Assembly: GCA_937876465.1 (NCBI GenBank)
Contig: CALEHV010000035.1
Coordinates: forward strand, 1-64,000
Length of the DNA stretch: 64,000 nucleotides
Direction: 5' to 3'
From: an uncultured Bacillota bacterium
Lineage (GTDB): Bacteria; Bacillota_I; Bacilli_A; RFN20; CAG-826
In this document: piece after piece, positions 41,902 to 51,135 of the stretch
How the letters are laid out: the number at the start of each line of letters is the position of its first letter
Position numbering within the stretch: position 1 is the stretch's first letter
Notes under the pieces: generated by a model
Told to the model about the DNA's origin: nothing
The model's input: the letters and a program-made list of their open reading frames with translations, nothing else
The model's database searches: none
Translations under genes and position numbers: made by a program

Positions 41902-44619
41902 CTAGTTTTCTTTGCGTTTCTTGATAAATAAGAATGCACCAACTGCAGGTATTGCGATCACACTAATGACAACAATTAATTCAGTTATATTTTGCTTTTC
42001 TAGCATAGGTGCAATTTGGAACGAGAACGAAGAAACTGGAATTACTCTTTCGCCAATAAATGCAGGATATCTGTCGGTTCCATATTTATTAACGATGTAG
42101 TCATATAATCTTATTGCTTCTGCAACAATTTGGTAGGTTGATCCACGCGCAGTTACAACTGTTGAAGCGCCTGAACCAAATGCTTCGTATTCCGCATTGA
42201 TCAATAAGGCTTTGTCTTCATTACCTAAATCAGCAAACGCTTCAGCCATATCTACCCAAGAAGTTGAATGAACAGGATCTGTTTGTCCAGTTGCATCACA
42301 TGTGATACTACTTAAGAAATCTTGTGACCATTGGAACACTTCTTCTGAAGGATAAGAAGCTTGTGCTTTATAAAGGCTAACTTTGTTATTTGTACCTATT
42401 TTGTTGTAACAAGAGAACAATAAACTTGATTTGTTGAAGAACAATAAATTATGTGTATAGTCTCCTAATGCAGCTGCATCAACTTCTTCATTAGCAAAAG
42501 CGATACTAAAGGAACCATTTCCATCTAAAACATCTTTTGTTCTTAAGTAATTGCTTGAACTACTTGCCGCATAAATGTATCCATCTCTACTACGATCATA
42601 GAATGCATATGAACCTTGGGTTGTTCCAATTCTTAATTCAAATGGATGAATATCTAAATCTGTATCGTATTGAACTGTACCATCTGTATTTTTAACAATT
42701 TCAATTGCTTTACGGTTGTTTGATTCTTGTGAGCCTAATGCATAGGTTGCAGCATCTTTTTCTCCAACAATGAGAATGTTGTCTCCCACATTAAGTTCTG
42801 CTAAGGATTTTACTTTGGTAAATTGTTGTGAATACGGTATCGGAGTAATTTGAATTTGAATTGAATCGTAGATATCATCTCCACCATTAGCAGTACATGT
42901 AACTGTTGCAGTACCAACTGCTAAGAATTGCATTAATCCTTCTGCGTCAATTGAAACAAGATCATCTTCATCAACAGAATATGTGACAGACTTATCTGTG
43001 GCATTTGAAGGTAAAATTGTTGGCTCTAATTGGAAAGAGGTACCAACTTTAAATGATTGACCTGCTTCAATATTGAGTGATACCGATTCAACAAGAACAA
43101 TTGTAGCCGAAACAGTTACATCAAATGTTGCTGTTGCGCCACATCTATGTGTAACAGTAATTGTTTGTGTTCCTGCTGTGGATAATGTCATTGGAGAATA
43201 TGTACAACTTGCTGCAACATTTTCCAATTCTTCCGATGCTTCAGTAACAGCACTAACAACAATACCAGTTGGATCTAACGTTTCATTTAATGAATATTCT
43301 ACTTTAGAAGGCAATGATTCTACTGCAATCTCTTCAACTGGATCAGCAGAATATAATTTCATTTTTGCATTATTAGTATTTGTATATGTTCTAAAATCTG
43401 GAGCGGTACTATATAAAGATAAATATCTTGTATTGTTAACTGAATTTCTCAAGTAGATAAAGCCATCACCAGCGTCTTCTACAATCCAGTTTTGGGTACC
43501 ATTTTCAAGAGCATTAACACCATCGTTGGAAGTTGTGCATCCAAGAACATATGTTTTATCTTCAACAGTTTTTGAAATTGTATAAGTATTTCTTTCAACT
43601 CTATCAAAAACCCATCCGGCATCATCTGTATAATCGTTAATAAAATTAATTTTTTCGGTTAATTTGTCGGAATCCTCAGTTTTAATATAACCGGATTTTA
43701 AAATATAAGAATCACTTGATGAATCTGATGTTAAAAGATAAGCCTCACCATCTACAATGCCTCCGATTGGAGAAAATGGATTTACGACAATATCTGAAAC
43801 TGTATATGGATCGCTTTCAACATCATTATAAGAAGCAGTAACATCGACTGATGTGGTTCCAAGAGCAGCAACTGCAGGATCAACTGACCAATCTACTGAA
43901 CTAGTAAGATCTGCAGTAGTTAAATCTGAATAAGTACCAGTTGCAACTAATCCAGTTGGATCGAATTCTTCACCTTCTTCATAAGTTGTTTTGCCCATAT
44001 TTCCACTTACTTCAATAGAAGAAAGTGTTTTTGTATTTTCTGCAATTGTTAATTCGATTTTCTTCCAACCAATTTGATTATTGGTTAAAGTGGTTGAAAC
44101 TGTAGCGCTTGTTGCGACCGCATTATTTAAAGAAATATCTCCACTTTCCCAAAGACGATCTGTGAATGTTTTAACATCAATATTTGAAGAGTCGCTTGGT
44201 GAAATAGTTAGTTTTTGTTCTTTTTCTGGTTTATCGGTTTGAGTCCAACCATAAAATGTAACAGCTACTTTACTAATTACATATCCAGTTTCATTTAATT
44301 CTATGGACAAATCAGCATTTTTTGTGACTGGCATAGAAGTGATATTTGAAGAGGATTTATTTGCACCGCTAAATGTAAAAGTAACATCCGGTAAATCGCC
44401 ATCAATTTCGCTGGATTCAACAACACGTTCATTATATGTAGTATTCCATTTAGATGCATATGTTTGAAAGTTTTTTTCGAAATCAAAAGTGTACTTTCCT
44501 GTATCAACTTCAGCCTTTGCTTCAATTGGTTTTACAGCACAATTAATTCCAATTACAGAACCAACGCCCAAAACTAAAGCAGAGGAAGCTAACAAAGCTA
44601 AAATCTTAAATTTTTTCAT
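41902..44619 (-). CDS. large Ig-like surface protein with membrane tail
   Basis: A 905-aa exported protein. Signal peptide (MKKFKILALLASSALVLGVG), then a beta-rich N-terminal region, Big_3-like domain (about 198-270), a module starting YLLTSDSSS, a second Big_3-like domain (about 425-500), a BIG_2 domain (about 505-590), and another module (595-750). A helical C-terminal module (WSQDFLSSITCDATGQ...YDYIVNKYGTDRYPAFIG) precedes a hydrophobic helix ending IKKRKEN. The C-terminal module matches that of the subtilisin at 28132. No catalytic motif; probably adhesive or structural. Monocistronic. Confidence 0.8.
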   Translation of the reverse strand: MKKFKILALLASSALVLGVGSVIGINCAVKPIEAKAEVDTGKYTFDFEKNFQTYASKWNTTYNERVVESSEIDGDLPDVTFTFSGANKSSSNITSMPVTKNADLSIELNETGYVISKVAVTFYGWTQTDKPEKEQKLTISPSDSSNIDVKTFTDRLWESGDISLNNAVATSATVSTTLTNNQIGWKKIELTIAENTKTLSSIEVSGNMGKTTYEEGEEFDPTGLVATGTYSDLTTADLTSSVDWSVDPAVAALGTTSVDVTASYNDVESDPYTVSDIVVNPFSPIGGIVDGEAYLLTSDSSSDSYILKSGYIKTEDSDKLTEKINFINDYTDDAGWVFDRVERNTYTISKTVEDKTYVLGCTTSNDGVNALENGTQNWIVEDAGDGFIYLRNSVNNTRYLSLYSTAPDFRTYTNTNNAKMKLYSADPVEEIAVESLPSKVEYSLNETLDPTGIVVSAVTEASEELENVAASCTYSPMTLSTAGTQTITVTHRCGATATFDVTVSATIVLVESVSLNIEAGQSFKVGTSFQLEPTILPSNATDKSVTYSVDEDDLVSIDAEGLMQFLAVGTATVTCTANGGDDIYDSIQIQITPIPYSQQFTKVKSLAELNVGDNILIVGEKDAATYALGSQESNNRKAIEIVKNTDGTVQYDTDLDIHPFELRIGTTQGSYAFYDRSRDGYIYAASSSSNYLRTKDVLDGNGSFSIAFANEEVDAAALGDYTHNLLFFNKSSLLFSCYNKIGTNNKVSLYKAQASYPSEEVFQWSQDFLSSITCDATGQTDPVHSTSWVDMAEAFADLGNEDKALLINAEYEAFGSGASTVVTARGSTYQIVAEAIRLYDYIVNKYGTDRYPAFIGERVIPVSSFSFQIAPMLEKQNITELIVVISVIAIPAVGAFLFIKKRKEN

Positions 44620-44671
44620 AATTTTACCTCCGAATTTTATAGCAAAATTTTTACAGTATTTTCTTTACACC

Positions 44672-44700
44672 ATTATATATGCACATACGAGCGGACACAA
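44672..44700 (-). promoter_or_regulatory. promoter of the Ig-like surface protein gene
   Basis: Minus strand TTGTGT (44695-44700), 17-nt spacer, TATAAT (44672-44677); GGAGG precedes the ATG. Confidence 0.65.
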
Positions 44701-44731
44701 TAAATCATTTAATATTTTATTTAAAAATAAA

Positions 44732-44737
44732 TATAAT
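44732..44737 (+). promoter_or_regulatory. -10 element giving a leaderless message
   Basis: TATAAT lies 8 nt before the ATG at 44746 with no Shine-Dalgarno sequence between, so transcription should start at or next to the start codon. Confidence 0.5.
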
Positions 44738-44745
44738 AATTACGT

Positions 44746-46020
44746 ATGAAAGCAGTAATAATGGCAGGCGGCCAAGGAACCAGACTTGGCAATTTAGTTA
44801 GAGAAGTACCTAAACCAATGGTTAAGGTAAATAACAAAGCAATTTTGGAAAGACAAATTGAAACTTTAGTTTCATGTGGAGTCACCGAAATAACTTTAGT
44901 TATTGGTTATTTAGGAGATGTTATTAAACAATATTTCCAAGATGGGAAAAAGTTTAATGTTAGCATCGACTATATTGAAGAAACTTCTCCAATGGGTTCT
45001 GCAGGTTCTCTGTTCTATTTAAAAGATAAATTTGATGATGATTTTGTCCTACTTTTTGGTGACTTAATTGAGTCTGTTGATTTCAATAAAATGATGGAAT
45101 TTCATAAGCAAAATAATGCCTTAATAACTCTGCTTTCTCACCCTAATATGCACCCATTCGATTCAGACCTAATTATCGTAGATAAAAATAACGTCGTTTT
45201 AGGTATGGATTCGAAGCACAATATTCGTAATTATTTTTACCATAATTTAGTTAACGCAGGCATCTATATTTTGAGCCCAAAATCTCTTGAATATTTTACT
45301 GAAATTCGTAAACAAGATATGGAAAAAGACTTTATTAAAAGTCTAATTCCATCAAATCGTGTATACTCATACTGCTCAAGCGAGTATGTAAAAGACGCAG
45401 GAACTTTAGAAAGATTAGAGGCGGTTGGAAACGACATCAAAAACGGCCTTGTCGAAGCTAAAAATATTCGCCATAAACAAAAGGCAATTTTCCTTGATCG
45501 TGATGGCACAATTAACACCCTTGTTGGGCACTTAGATGACATCAATAAATTTGAGTTAATTGACGGGGTTGCAGAAGCAATCAAAAAGATTAATGCTTCA
45601 GGTTATCTTGCAATAGTCATTACAAACCAACCAGTTGTCGCTCGTGGAGCCTTAACTTTAGAAGGTTTGGAAGAAGTTCATAAGAAAATGGAAACACTTC
45701 TTGGAAACGAAGGCGCATTCCTAGACGCAATTTATTTCTGTCCTCACTATCCAGAGAGTGGCTTCCCTGGCGAAGTTAAAGAATTAAAAATTGAATGTGA
45801 CTGCCGCAAACCAAAAATCGGAATGCTATTAAAAGCTCAATCTCGTTTTAACATTGACTTTAGTCAATCTTGGTTCGTTGGAGATGCAGATTTAGATATT
45901 GAATGTGGTCAAAATGCAGGCACAAAAACTGTTTTAATTAAAAGCGAAAAGGTCTGCAAATCAAAGCCAGACTACACTGTAAATTCCTTGCTTGAAGCTG
46001 TTGAACTTATCACAAAATAA
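44746..46020 (+). CDS. fused sugar-1-phosphate nucleotidyltransferase / HAD phosphatase (HddC-GmhB-like)
   Basis: A 424-aa fusion. Residues 1-235 are a nucleotidyltransferase (MAGGQGTRL, EVPKPMVKV near the start), closest in layout to heptose-1-phosphate guanylyl/adenylyl transferases. Residues 245-424 are a GmhB-type HAD-IIIA phosphatase with DRDGT (Asp251, Asp253), TNQ, the zinc loop CPHYPE...CDCRKP and GDADLDI. By family the pair would dephosphorylate heptose-1,7-bisphosphate and then activate the 1-phosphate. GmhA and the kinase are not in the window, so the true sugar is open. First gene of the polysaccharide cluster. Confidence 0.8.
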   Translation: MKAVIMAGGQGTRLGNLVREVPKPMVKVNNKAILERQIETLVSCGVTEITLVIGYLGDVIKQYFQDGKKFNVSIDYIEETSPMGSAGSLFYLKDKFDDDFVLLFGDLIESVDFNKMMEFHKQNNALITLLSHPNMHPFDSDLIIVDKNNVVLGMDSKHNIRNYFYHNLVNAGIYILSPKSLEYFTEIRKQDMEKDFIKSLIPSNRVYSYCSSEYVKDAGTLERLEAVGNDIKNGLVEAKNIRHKQKAIFLDRDGTINTLVGHLDDINKFELIDGVAEAIKKINASGYLAIVITNQPVVARGALTLEGLEEVHKKMETLLGNEGAFLDAIYFCPHYPESGFPGEVKELKIECDCRKPKIGMLLKAQSRFNIDFSQSWFVGDADLDIECGQNAGTKTVLIKSEKVCKSKPDYTVNSLLEAVELITK

Positions 46021-46035
46021 GTCATATTTCAATTC

Positions 46036-46063
46036 TTGCTTATATATTTCATATATGTATAAT
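46036..46063 (+). promoter_or_regulatory. promoter of the main polysaccharide operon
   Basis: TTGCTT (46036-46041) and TATAAT (46058-46063), 16-nt spacer, about 30 nt before the sugar transferase gene. Confidence 0.55.
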
Positions 46064-46092
46064 AGTAGTGTTTCACGAATTTAATTTATTAA

Positions 46093-46773
46093 ATGAGCGC
46101 TACTAAAAACACCGATAAAAACGAAACATCTAAACGTAAAATCAAAGGAAATTGGTTCTACTTCTCAGTTAAACGTTTCCTTGATTTATTATTTTCTACA
46201 ATCGCAATAATTGTTTTAGCGCTTCCAATGTTGGTTTTTGCAATCATTGTAAAATGCTCATCAAAAGGCCCTGCAATATTTGCAGATCAACGTGTTGGCA
46301 AAAATGGAAATTTAATAAAAGTGCTAAAGTTCAGAAGCATGTATGTTGACGCTGAAACAAATATCGACCACTACTTAACTCCTGAACAAAAAGAAATTTG
46401 GCTTCGTGAAAGAAAATTAGATGACGATCCAAGAGTTACAAAATTTGGTCGCTTTATTAGAAAAACATCTATTGATGAATTGCCGCAATTATTTAATATT
46501 TGGATTGGCAATATGAGTTTTGTTGGTACACGTCCAATAACAGTTAGAGAAATTGAAACTAATTTTACTGAAGAACAAAAACAAATTTTATATAAAGGAA
46601 AACCTGGTTTAACTGGGTATTGGCAAGTCTACGGAAGAGGCGAAGCCGAATATGAAAACAATGAACGACAAAAATATGAATTGGAATATTTTTACAGACG
46701 TTCAATTTTATTTGATTTCAAACTCGTTTTCTTAACAATTCCAGTAGTTATTAAAGGAAAGGGAGCAAGATAA
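46093..46773 (+). CDS. undecaprenyl-phosphate sugar phosphotransferase
   Basis: The 226-aa protein is a short-form polyprenyl-phosphate glycosyl-1-phosphate transferase (PglC/WcaJ C-terminal type): an N-terminal hydrophobic helix (about 30-52), KFRSMYVDAE, DDPRVTKFGRFIRKTSIDE..., and PGLTGYWQV. It loads the first sugar phosphate onto undecaprenyl phosphate on the inner membrane leaflet, starting polysaccharide units. Start of the operon to wzx. Confidence 0.92.
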   Translation: MSATKNTDKNETSKRKIKGNWFYFSVKRFLDLLFSTIAIIVLALPMLVFAIIVKCSSKGPAIFADQRVGKNGNLIKVLKFRSMYVDAETNIDHYLTPEQKEIWLRERKLDDDPRVTKFGRFIRKTSIDELPQLFNIWIGNMSFVGTRPITVREIETNFTEEQKQILYKGKPGLTGYWQVYGRGEAEYENNERQKYELEYFYRRSILFDFKLVFLTIPVVIKGKGAR

Positions 46774-46774
46774 A

Positions 46775-47758
46775 ATGCCTAAAATGCTCTTTATTGCTCC
46801 AAATTTCTACTCATACCATGTTTTCATGAAAGAGGCTTTTGAAAATAAAGGTTATGAAGTTGATTATTTTGACGATAGACCTTCTACAGGCTTTTGGGAC
46901 AAAGCGTTTTTAAGACTTAACAAGAAAATTCTTAAAAGAAAGATATCAAAATATTTTGATAAAATTTTAAATTCTGCAAAAGATAAACAATATGATGTTG
47001 TGCTTTGCATTTATGGTCAGTCTTTTACAAAAGAAATGTTTTCAAAACTTCGTAACGCCATTCCAAATGCACACTTCATTTTCTACATGTATGATCCTTT
47101 AGCATCCATGCCAGATAGACTTGAGATTGCAAAGATGTTTGATAAAGCCTATTCGTTCGACAATGACGATGTAAAAGAACACAGCGATGTCTTTGAACTT
47201 TTACCAGTCATGTTTTGCTACAAAAATTTTGAAAAAAGAAATCCTAAATACGATTTCTCCTTTGCAACAACAATCATGCCTGGAAAATACAAGTTGTCTA
47301 AAGAGATTATTGAGCAACTTAAAGAGAAAAATTATAAGGTTTATGAATTTAAATTCATTCAATCAAAACTTGTCTTAATGTATTATAAATCTAAGAACAA
47401 GGAGTTCAAAAAGGCTAAATTCAAAGAATTTGTGTATAAAAGAATGTCGTACGAAGACTCTTTAAAATTAATTGAAGACTCTAATGTAGTTATTGACATT
47501 CCGAAGCTACACCAATCTGGTCTAACAATGAAAACATTTGATTGTTTAGCCGCAGAAAAGAAACTTATTACTACAAACGAATCTATCAAGGAATACGATT
47601 TTTATAAGCCGGAAAATATTTATATTTACAAAGACAAATTTGATTTCGATGACGTATTCTTCAAATCGGATTACGTTCCAGTTCCTGAAGAGATTAAGGA
47701 AAAATATTCATTAGAAAGCTGGGCAAAGAAAATTCTCAGCACATATGAGGGGAGATAA
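46775..47758 (+). CDS. CgeB-like glycosyltransferase family protein
   Basis: The 327-aa protein (start MPKMLFIAPNFYSYHVF) has a GT-B-like outline: N-terminal Rossmann-type strand, central FYMYDPLASMPD, C-terminal LKLIEDSNVVIDIPK and HQSGLTMKTFDCLAAEKKLITTN split over the donor side. This fits capsular or exopolysaccharide glycosyltransferases related to CgeB. The protein at 52706 is a clear paralogue (YFMWDSLRMYP, QNGLTNRCVDAL). Likely adds one sugar of the repeat unit; acceptor unknown. Confidence 0.65.
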   Translation: MPKMLFIAPNFYSYHVFMKEAFENKGYEVDYFDDRPSTGFWDKAFLRLNKKILKRKISKYFDKILNSAKDKQYDVVLCIYGQSFTKEMFSKLRNAIPNAHFIFYMYDPLASMPDRLEIAKMFDKAYSFDNDDVKEHSDVFELLPVMFCYKNFEKRNPKYDFSFATTIMPGKYKLSKEIIEQLKEKNYKVYEFKFIQSKLVLMYYKSKNKEFKKAKFKEFVYKRMSYEDSLKLIEDSNVVIDIPKLHQSGLTMKTFDCLAAEKKLITTNESIKEYDFYKPENIYIYKDKFDFDDVFFKSDYVPVPEEIKEKYSLESWAKKILSTYEGR

Positions 47759-47760
47759 AA

Positions 47761-48672
47761 ATGAAAGGTATTATTTTAGCAGGTGGATCTGGTACAAGAC
47801 TATATCCATCAACATTAGTTACTAGTAAGCAATTGATGCCTATCTATGATAAGCCAATGATTTACTATCCATTAAGCACATTAATGCTTGCTGGTATCAA
47901 AGATATTTTGATTATTACTACACCTGAAGATAGTCCAAAATTCAAACAATTCTTAGGCGATGGTTCAGCATTTGGCATTAATTTAAGTTACGCTATTCAG
48001 GCTGTACCAAACGGACTTGCTCAAGCTTTTGTTATTGGTGAACACTTTATTAATGGTGATGCATGTGCTCTTATTTTAGGAGACAACATTTTCTACGGAG
48101 CAAACTTAACTGCTCACTTACAAAACTCTGTTGCAAGAGCTAAGTTAGGAAAATGCACAATCTATGGTTACTATGTAAAAGATCCAGAAAGATTCGGAAT
48201 TGTTGAATTAGACGAAAACAATAACGCTATTTCAATCGAAGAAAAACCAGAACATCCAAAATCAAACTACTGTGTCACTGGTTTATATTTCTATCCAAAG
48301 GATGTTGTTGAAAAAGCTAAAAAAGTTACTCCATCTAAACGCGGAGAATATGAAATCACCTCCCTCAACAATATGTATCTTGATGAAAAACGCATTCACG
48401 TTACAACTCTTGGACGTGGTTACACATGGCTAGATACAGGAACACACGATTCATTAGTTGAAGCATCTGACTTTGTCAGAATGATGGAACGTCAACAAGG
48501 AATTCAAATCTCTTGTCCAGAAGAAATTGCATACATCAATGGATGGATTTCTAAAGAAGATTTAATTGCAAAAGGCGAATTAATGAATAAAAACGAATAT
48601 GGTCAACATTTATTGAATGTTGCTCAAGGAAAAATTAGATATTCTGTTATTAAAAGAAAGGTCGTTAAATAA
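47761..48672 (+). CDS. rmlA: glucose-1-phosphate thymidylyltransferase RmlA
   Basis: A 303-aa enzyme with LAGGSGTRLYPSTLVTSKQL, PIYDKPMIYYPLS and ILGDNIFYG, typical of RmlA. It joins dTTP and glucose-1-phosphate to give dTDP-glucose, the first step to dTDP-L-rhamnose. GAGGGGAG precedes the start. rmlA-C-D-B run in tight order. Confidence 0.97.
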   Translation: MKGIILAGGSGTRLYPSTLVTSKQLMPIYDKPMIYYPLSTLMLAGIKDILIITTPEDSPKFKQFLGDGSAFGINLSYAIQAVPNGLAQAFVIGEHFINGDACALILGDNIFYGANLTAHLQNSVARAKLGKCTIYGYYVKDPERFGIVELDENNNAISIEEKPEHPKSNYCVTGLYFYPKDVVEKAKKVTPSKRGEYEITSLNNMYLDEKRIHVTTLGRGYTWLDTGTHDSLVEASDFVRMMERQQGIQISCPEEIAYINGWISKEDLIAKGELMNKNEYGQHLLNVAQGKIRYSVIKRKVVK

Positions 48673-49226
48673 TGCTTAATTTTATTAAAACCGAAATTGA
48701 AGGTGTTTATATAATTGAACCAAAAGTATTTGGTGACAATCGCGGTTATTTTATGGAAACTTATAGCGAACGTGATTTTATCGCTGCAGGTTTACATTAC
48801 AACTTTATCCAAGATAACCAATCAAAATCTAAAAAAGGCGTTTTACGCGGCTTGCACTTCCAAAAATCACATCCACAAGCAAAGCTTGTTCGTGTAATTA
48901 AAGGCGAAGTGTACGATGTCGCAGTTGATCTTAGAGAAGGCTCTAAAACATACGGAAAATATGTTGGTGTCCTTCTTACAGAAGAAAACAAAAAACAATT
49001 TTTGATTCCGAGAGGTTTTGCTCACGGATTTTTAGTTGTTTCTGACGAAGCAGAATTTGTTTACAAATGTGACGAATTCTATCACCCAGAAGATGAGGGC
49101 GGAATCATGTGGAATGATAAAGACGTTAACATAAAATGGCCTGAAATTAATGGAGAAATCCTTCTTTCAGAAAAAGACAAATTACATCTTGCATTAAAAG
49201 ACAGTAAGGTAAGTTTTAAATTATGA
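48672..49226 (+). CDS. rmlC: dTDP-4-dehydrorhamnose 3,5-epimerase RmlC
   Basis: The 184-aa cupin enzyme has DNRGYFMETY, FIQDNQSKSKKGVLRGLHFQ (catalytic His in LRGLHF) and IPRGFAHGFLV. Third-step epimerase for dTDP-L-rhamnose. Overlaps rmlA by 1 nt and rmlD as ATGA, proving TGA as stop here. Confidence 0.97.
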   Translation: MLNFIKTEIEGVYIIEPKVFGDNRGYFMETYSERDFIAAGLHYNFIQDNQSKSKKGVLRGLHFQKSHPQAKLVRVIKGEVYDVAVDLREGSKTYGKYVGVLLTEENKKQFLIPRGFAHGFLVVSDEAEFVYKCDEFYHPEDEGGIMWNDKDVNIKWPEINGEILLSEKDKLHLALKDSKVSFKL

Positions 49227-50098
49227 GAATATTAGTTACTGGAGTAAAAGGGCAACTTGGCTTTGATGTTCTAAAAGAACTATCGAAAAGAGGTTACAAA
49301 GATGTCCTCGGAATCGATAAAGACGAATTAGATATAACAAAAGAAGATGATGTAATTCGTTTTATTTCAGATTACAAACCAGATGTCGTTATTCATAACG
49401 CTGCTTGGACTGCAGTTGATAAAGCTGAAGAGAACAAAGACAAGGTTTATGAAGTCAACTCTTTGGGTCCAAAATACATCGCAGAAGCCTGTAAAATTGT
49501 AAACGCTAAAATGGTCTATATTTCTACAGACTACGTCTTTGACGGACTAGGAGATAAACCATTTGAAGTTAATTCCCCTAAAAACGGTCTTTCAGTTTAC
49601 GGATCAACAAAATCTAAAGGTGAAGACTTTGTAAAATCTACTATAGATAAATATTTTATCATTCGTATTTCTTGGGTATTTGGTTTAAATGGAAATAACT
49701 TTGTTAGAACCATGATTAAACTTGCTCAAGCCGGCAAAGAAGAACTAAATATCGTTAACGATCAAATTGGTTCTGTTACATATACTGCGGATTTATCAAG
49801 ATTAATTGTTGATATGGTTGAAACAGAAAAATATGGAATCTACCATGCAACAAATGAAGGTTTCATATCTTGGGCCGAATTTGCACAAGAAATATTCAAA
49901 GCAACTAATTTTAATGTAAAAGTTAACAAAGTTACCACTGAAGAATATAAAAAACTTGTACCTAATCAAGCGGATAGACCTCTTAATTCAAGAATGTCAA
50001 AACAATCACTTGATGAAGCAGGTTTTAAGCGACTTCCAGAATGGAAATATGCTTTAAAAAGATATATTGAAGAATTAAAAGAAAACAAAATTTTATAA
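49223..50098 (+). CDS. rmlD: dTDP-4-dehydrorhamnose reductase RmlD
   Basis: A 291-aa SDR enzyme with NAD(P) motif VTGVKGQLGFDV, NAAWTAVDKAE, STDYVFDG, and the YGSTKSKGE catalytic Tyr-Lys. Final reduction to dTDP-L-rhamnose. Confidence 0.97.
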   Translation: MRILVTGVKGQLGFDVLKELSKRGYKDVLGIDKDELDITKEDDVIRFISDYKPDVVIHNAAWTAVDKAEENKDKVYEVNSLGPKYIAEACKIVNAKMVYISTDYVFDGLGDKPFEVNSPKNGLSVYGSTKSKGEDFVKSTIDKYFIIRISWVFGLNGNNFVRTMIKLAQAGKEELNIVNDQIGSVTYTADLSRLIVDMVETEKYGIYHATNEGFISWAEFAQEIFKATNFNVKVNKVTTEEYKKLVPNQADRPLNSRMSKQSLDEAGFKRLPEWKYALKRYIEELKENKIL

Positions 50099-50109
50099 GG
50101 AGAATACTT

Positions 50110-51132
50110 ATGGCAAAATTTTTAATTACAGGCGGAGCAGGTTTCATTGGAGGAAACTTCTGCCACATTATGACAGAAATGTACCCAAACGATGAATATG
50201 TTTGCATTGATGCTTTAACATATGCAGGAAACCTCGAAACACTTGAACCAATTATGAATAGACCAAATTTCAAATTTGTTCATGAAAATATCTGCAATAG
50301 AGAAGCAGTATTTGCTTTATTTGAAAAAGAAAAATTTGATTATGTTATCAACTTTGCTGCAGAAAGTCATGTTGATAGATCAATCGAAAATCCAAGAATT
50401 TTCTTGGAAACAAATATTTTAGGTACTCAAACTTTAATGGATGCATGTAGAAAATATGGCATTAAAAGATACCATCAAGTTTCTACTGATGAAGTTTATG
50501 GAGATCTTCCTTTAGATAGACCTGATTTATTCTTCACTGAAGACACACCAATTCACACTTCAAGTCCATACAGTGCTTCTAAAGCTTCAGCCGACTTATT
50601 AGTTATGGCATACCACCGCACATTTGGTCTTCCAACAACAATTTCACGTTGTTCAAATAACTATGGACCATATCACTTCCCAGAGAAATTAATTCCATTA
50701 ATTATCAAAAAGGCTTTAGCAAACGAACCATTACCAATTTACGGTAAAGGTGACAACGTTAGAGATTGGTTACACGTTTACGACCACTGCACCGCTATTG
50801 ACTTAATCGTTAGAAAAGGCAGAGATGGTGAAATTTATAATGTTGGTGGTCACAACGAAAGAACAAACCTTCAAGTTGTTAAAGTAATTCTCAAAGAATT
50901 AGGAAAACCTGAATCGCTTATTACTTATGTAAAAGATAGAGCAGGTCACGATTTAAGATACGCAATGGACCCAACAAAATTAATGAATGAATTAGGTTGG
51001 AAACCAAAATATACTTTTGAAACCGGCATTGGTCCAACAATCAAATGGAATCTCGAACACCAAGATTGGATTAACCATATCATTTCTGGTGAATACATGA
51101 GATTCATGGAACAAAATTACAAAAATAAATAA
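50110..51132 (+). CDS. rmlB: dTDP-glucose 4,6-dehydratase RmlB
   Basis: A 340-aa SDR enzyme with ITGGAGFIGGNF, AAESHVDRSI, STDEVYGDL and YSASKAS. It makes dTDP-4-keto-6-deoxyglucose, the second pathway step. AAGGAG precedes the start. Confidence 0.97.
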   Translation: MAKFLITGGAGFIGGNFCHIMTEMYPNDEYVCIDALTYAGNLETLEPIMNRPNFKFVHENICNREAVFALFEKEKFDYVINFAAESHVDRSIENPRIFLETNILGTQTLMDACRKYGIKRYHQVSTDEVYGDLPLDRPDLFFTEDTPIHTSSPYSASKASADLLVMAYHRTFGLPTTISRCSNNYGPYHFPEKLIPLIIKKALANEPLPIYGKGDNVRDWLHVYDHCTAIDLIVRKGRDGEIYNVGGHNERTNLQVVKVILKELGKPESLITYVKDRAGHDLRYAMDPTKLMNELGWKPKYTFETGIGPTIKWNLEHQDWINHIISGEYMRFMEQNYKNK

Positions 51133-51135
51133 TTA

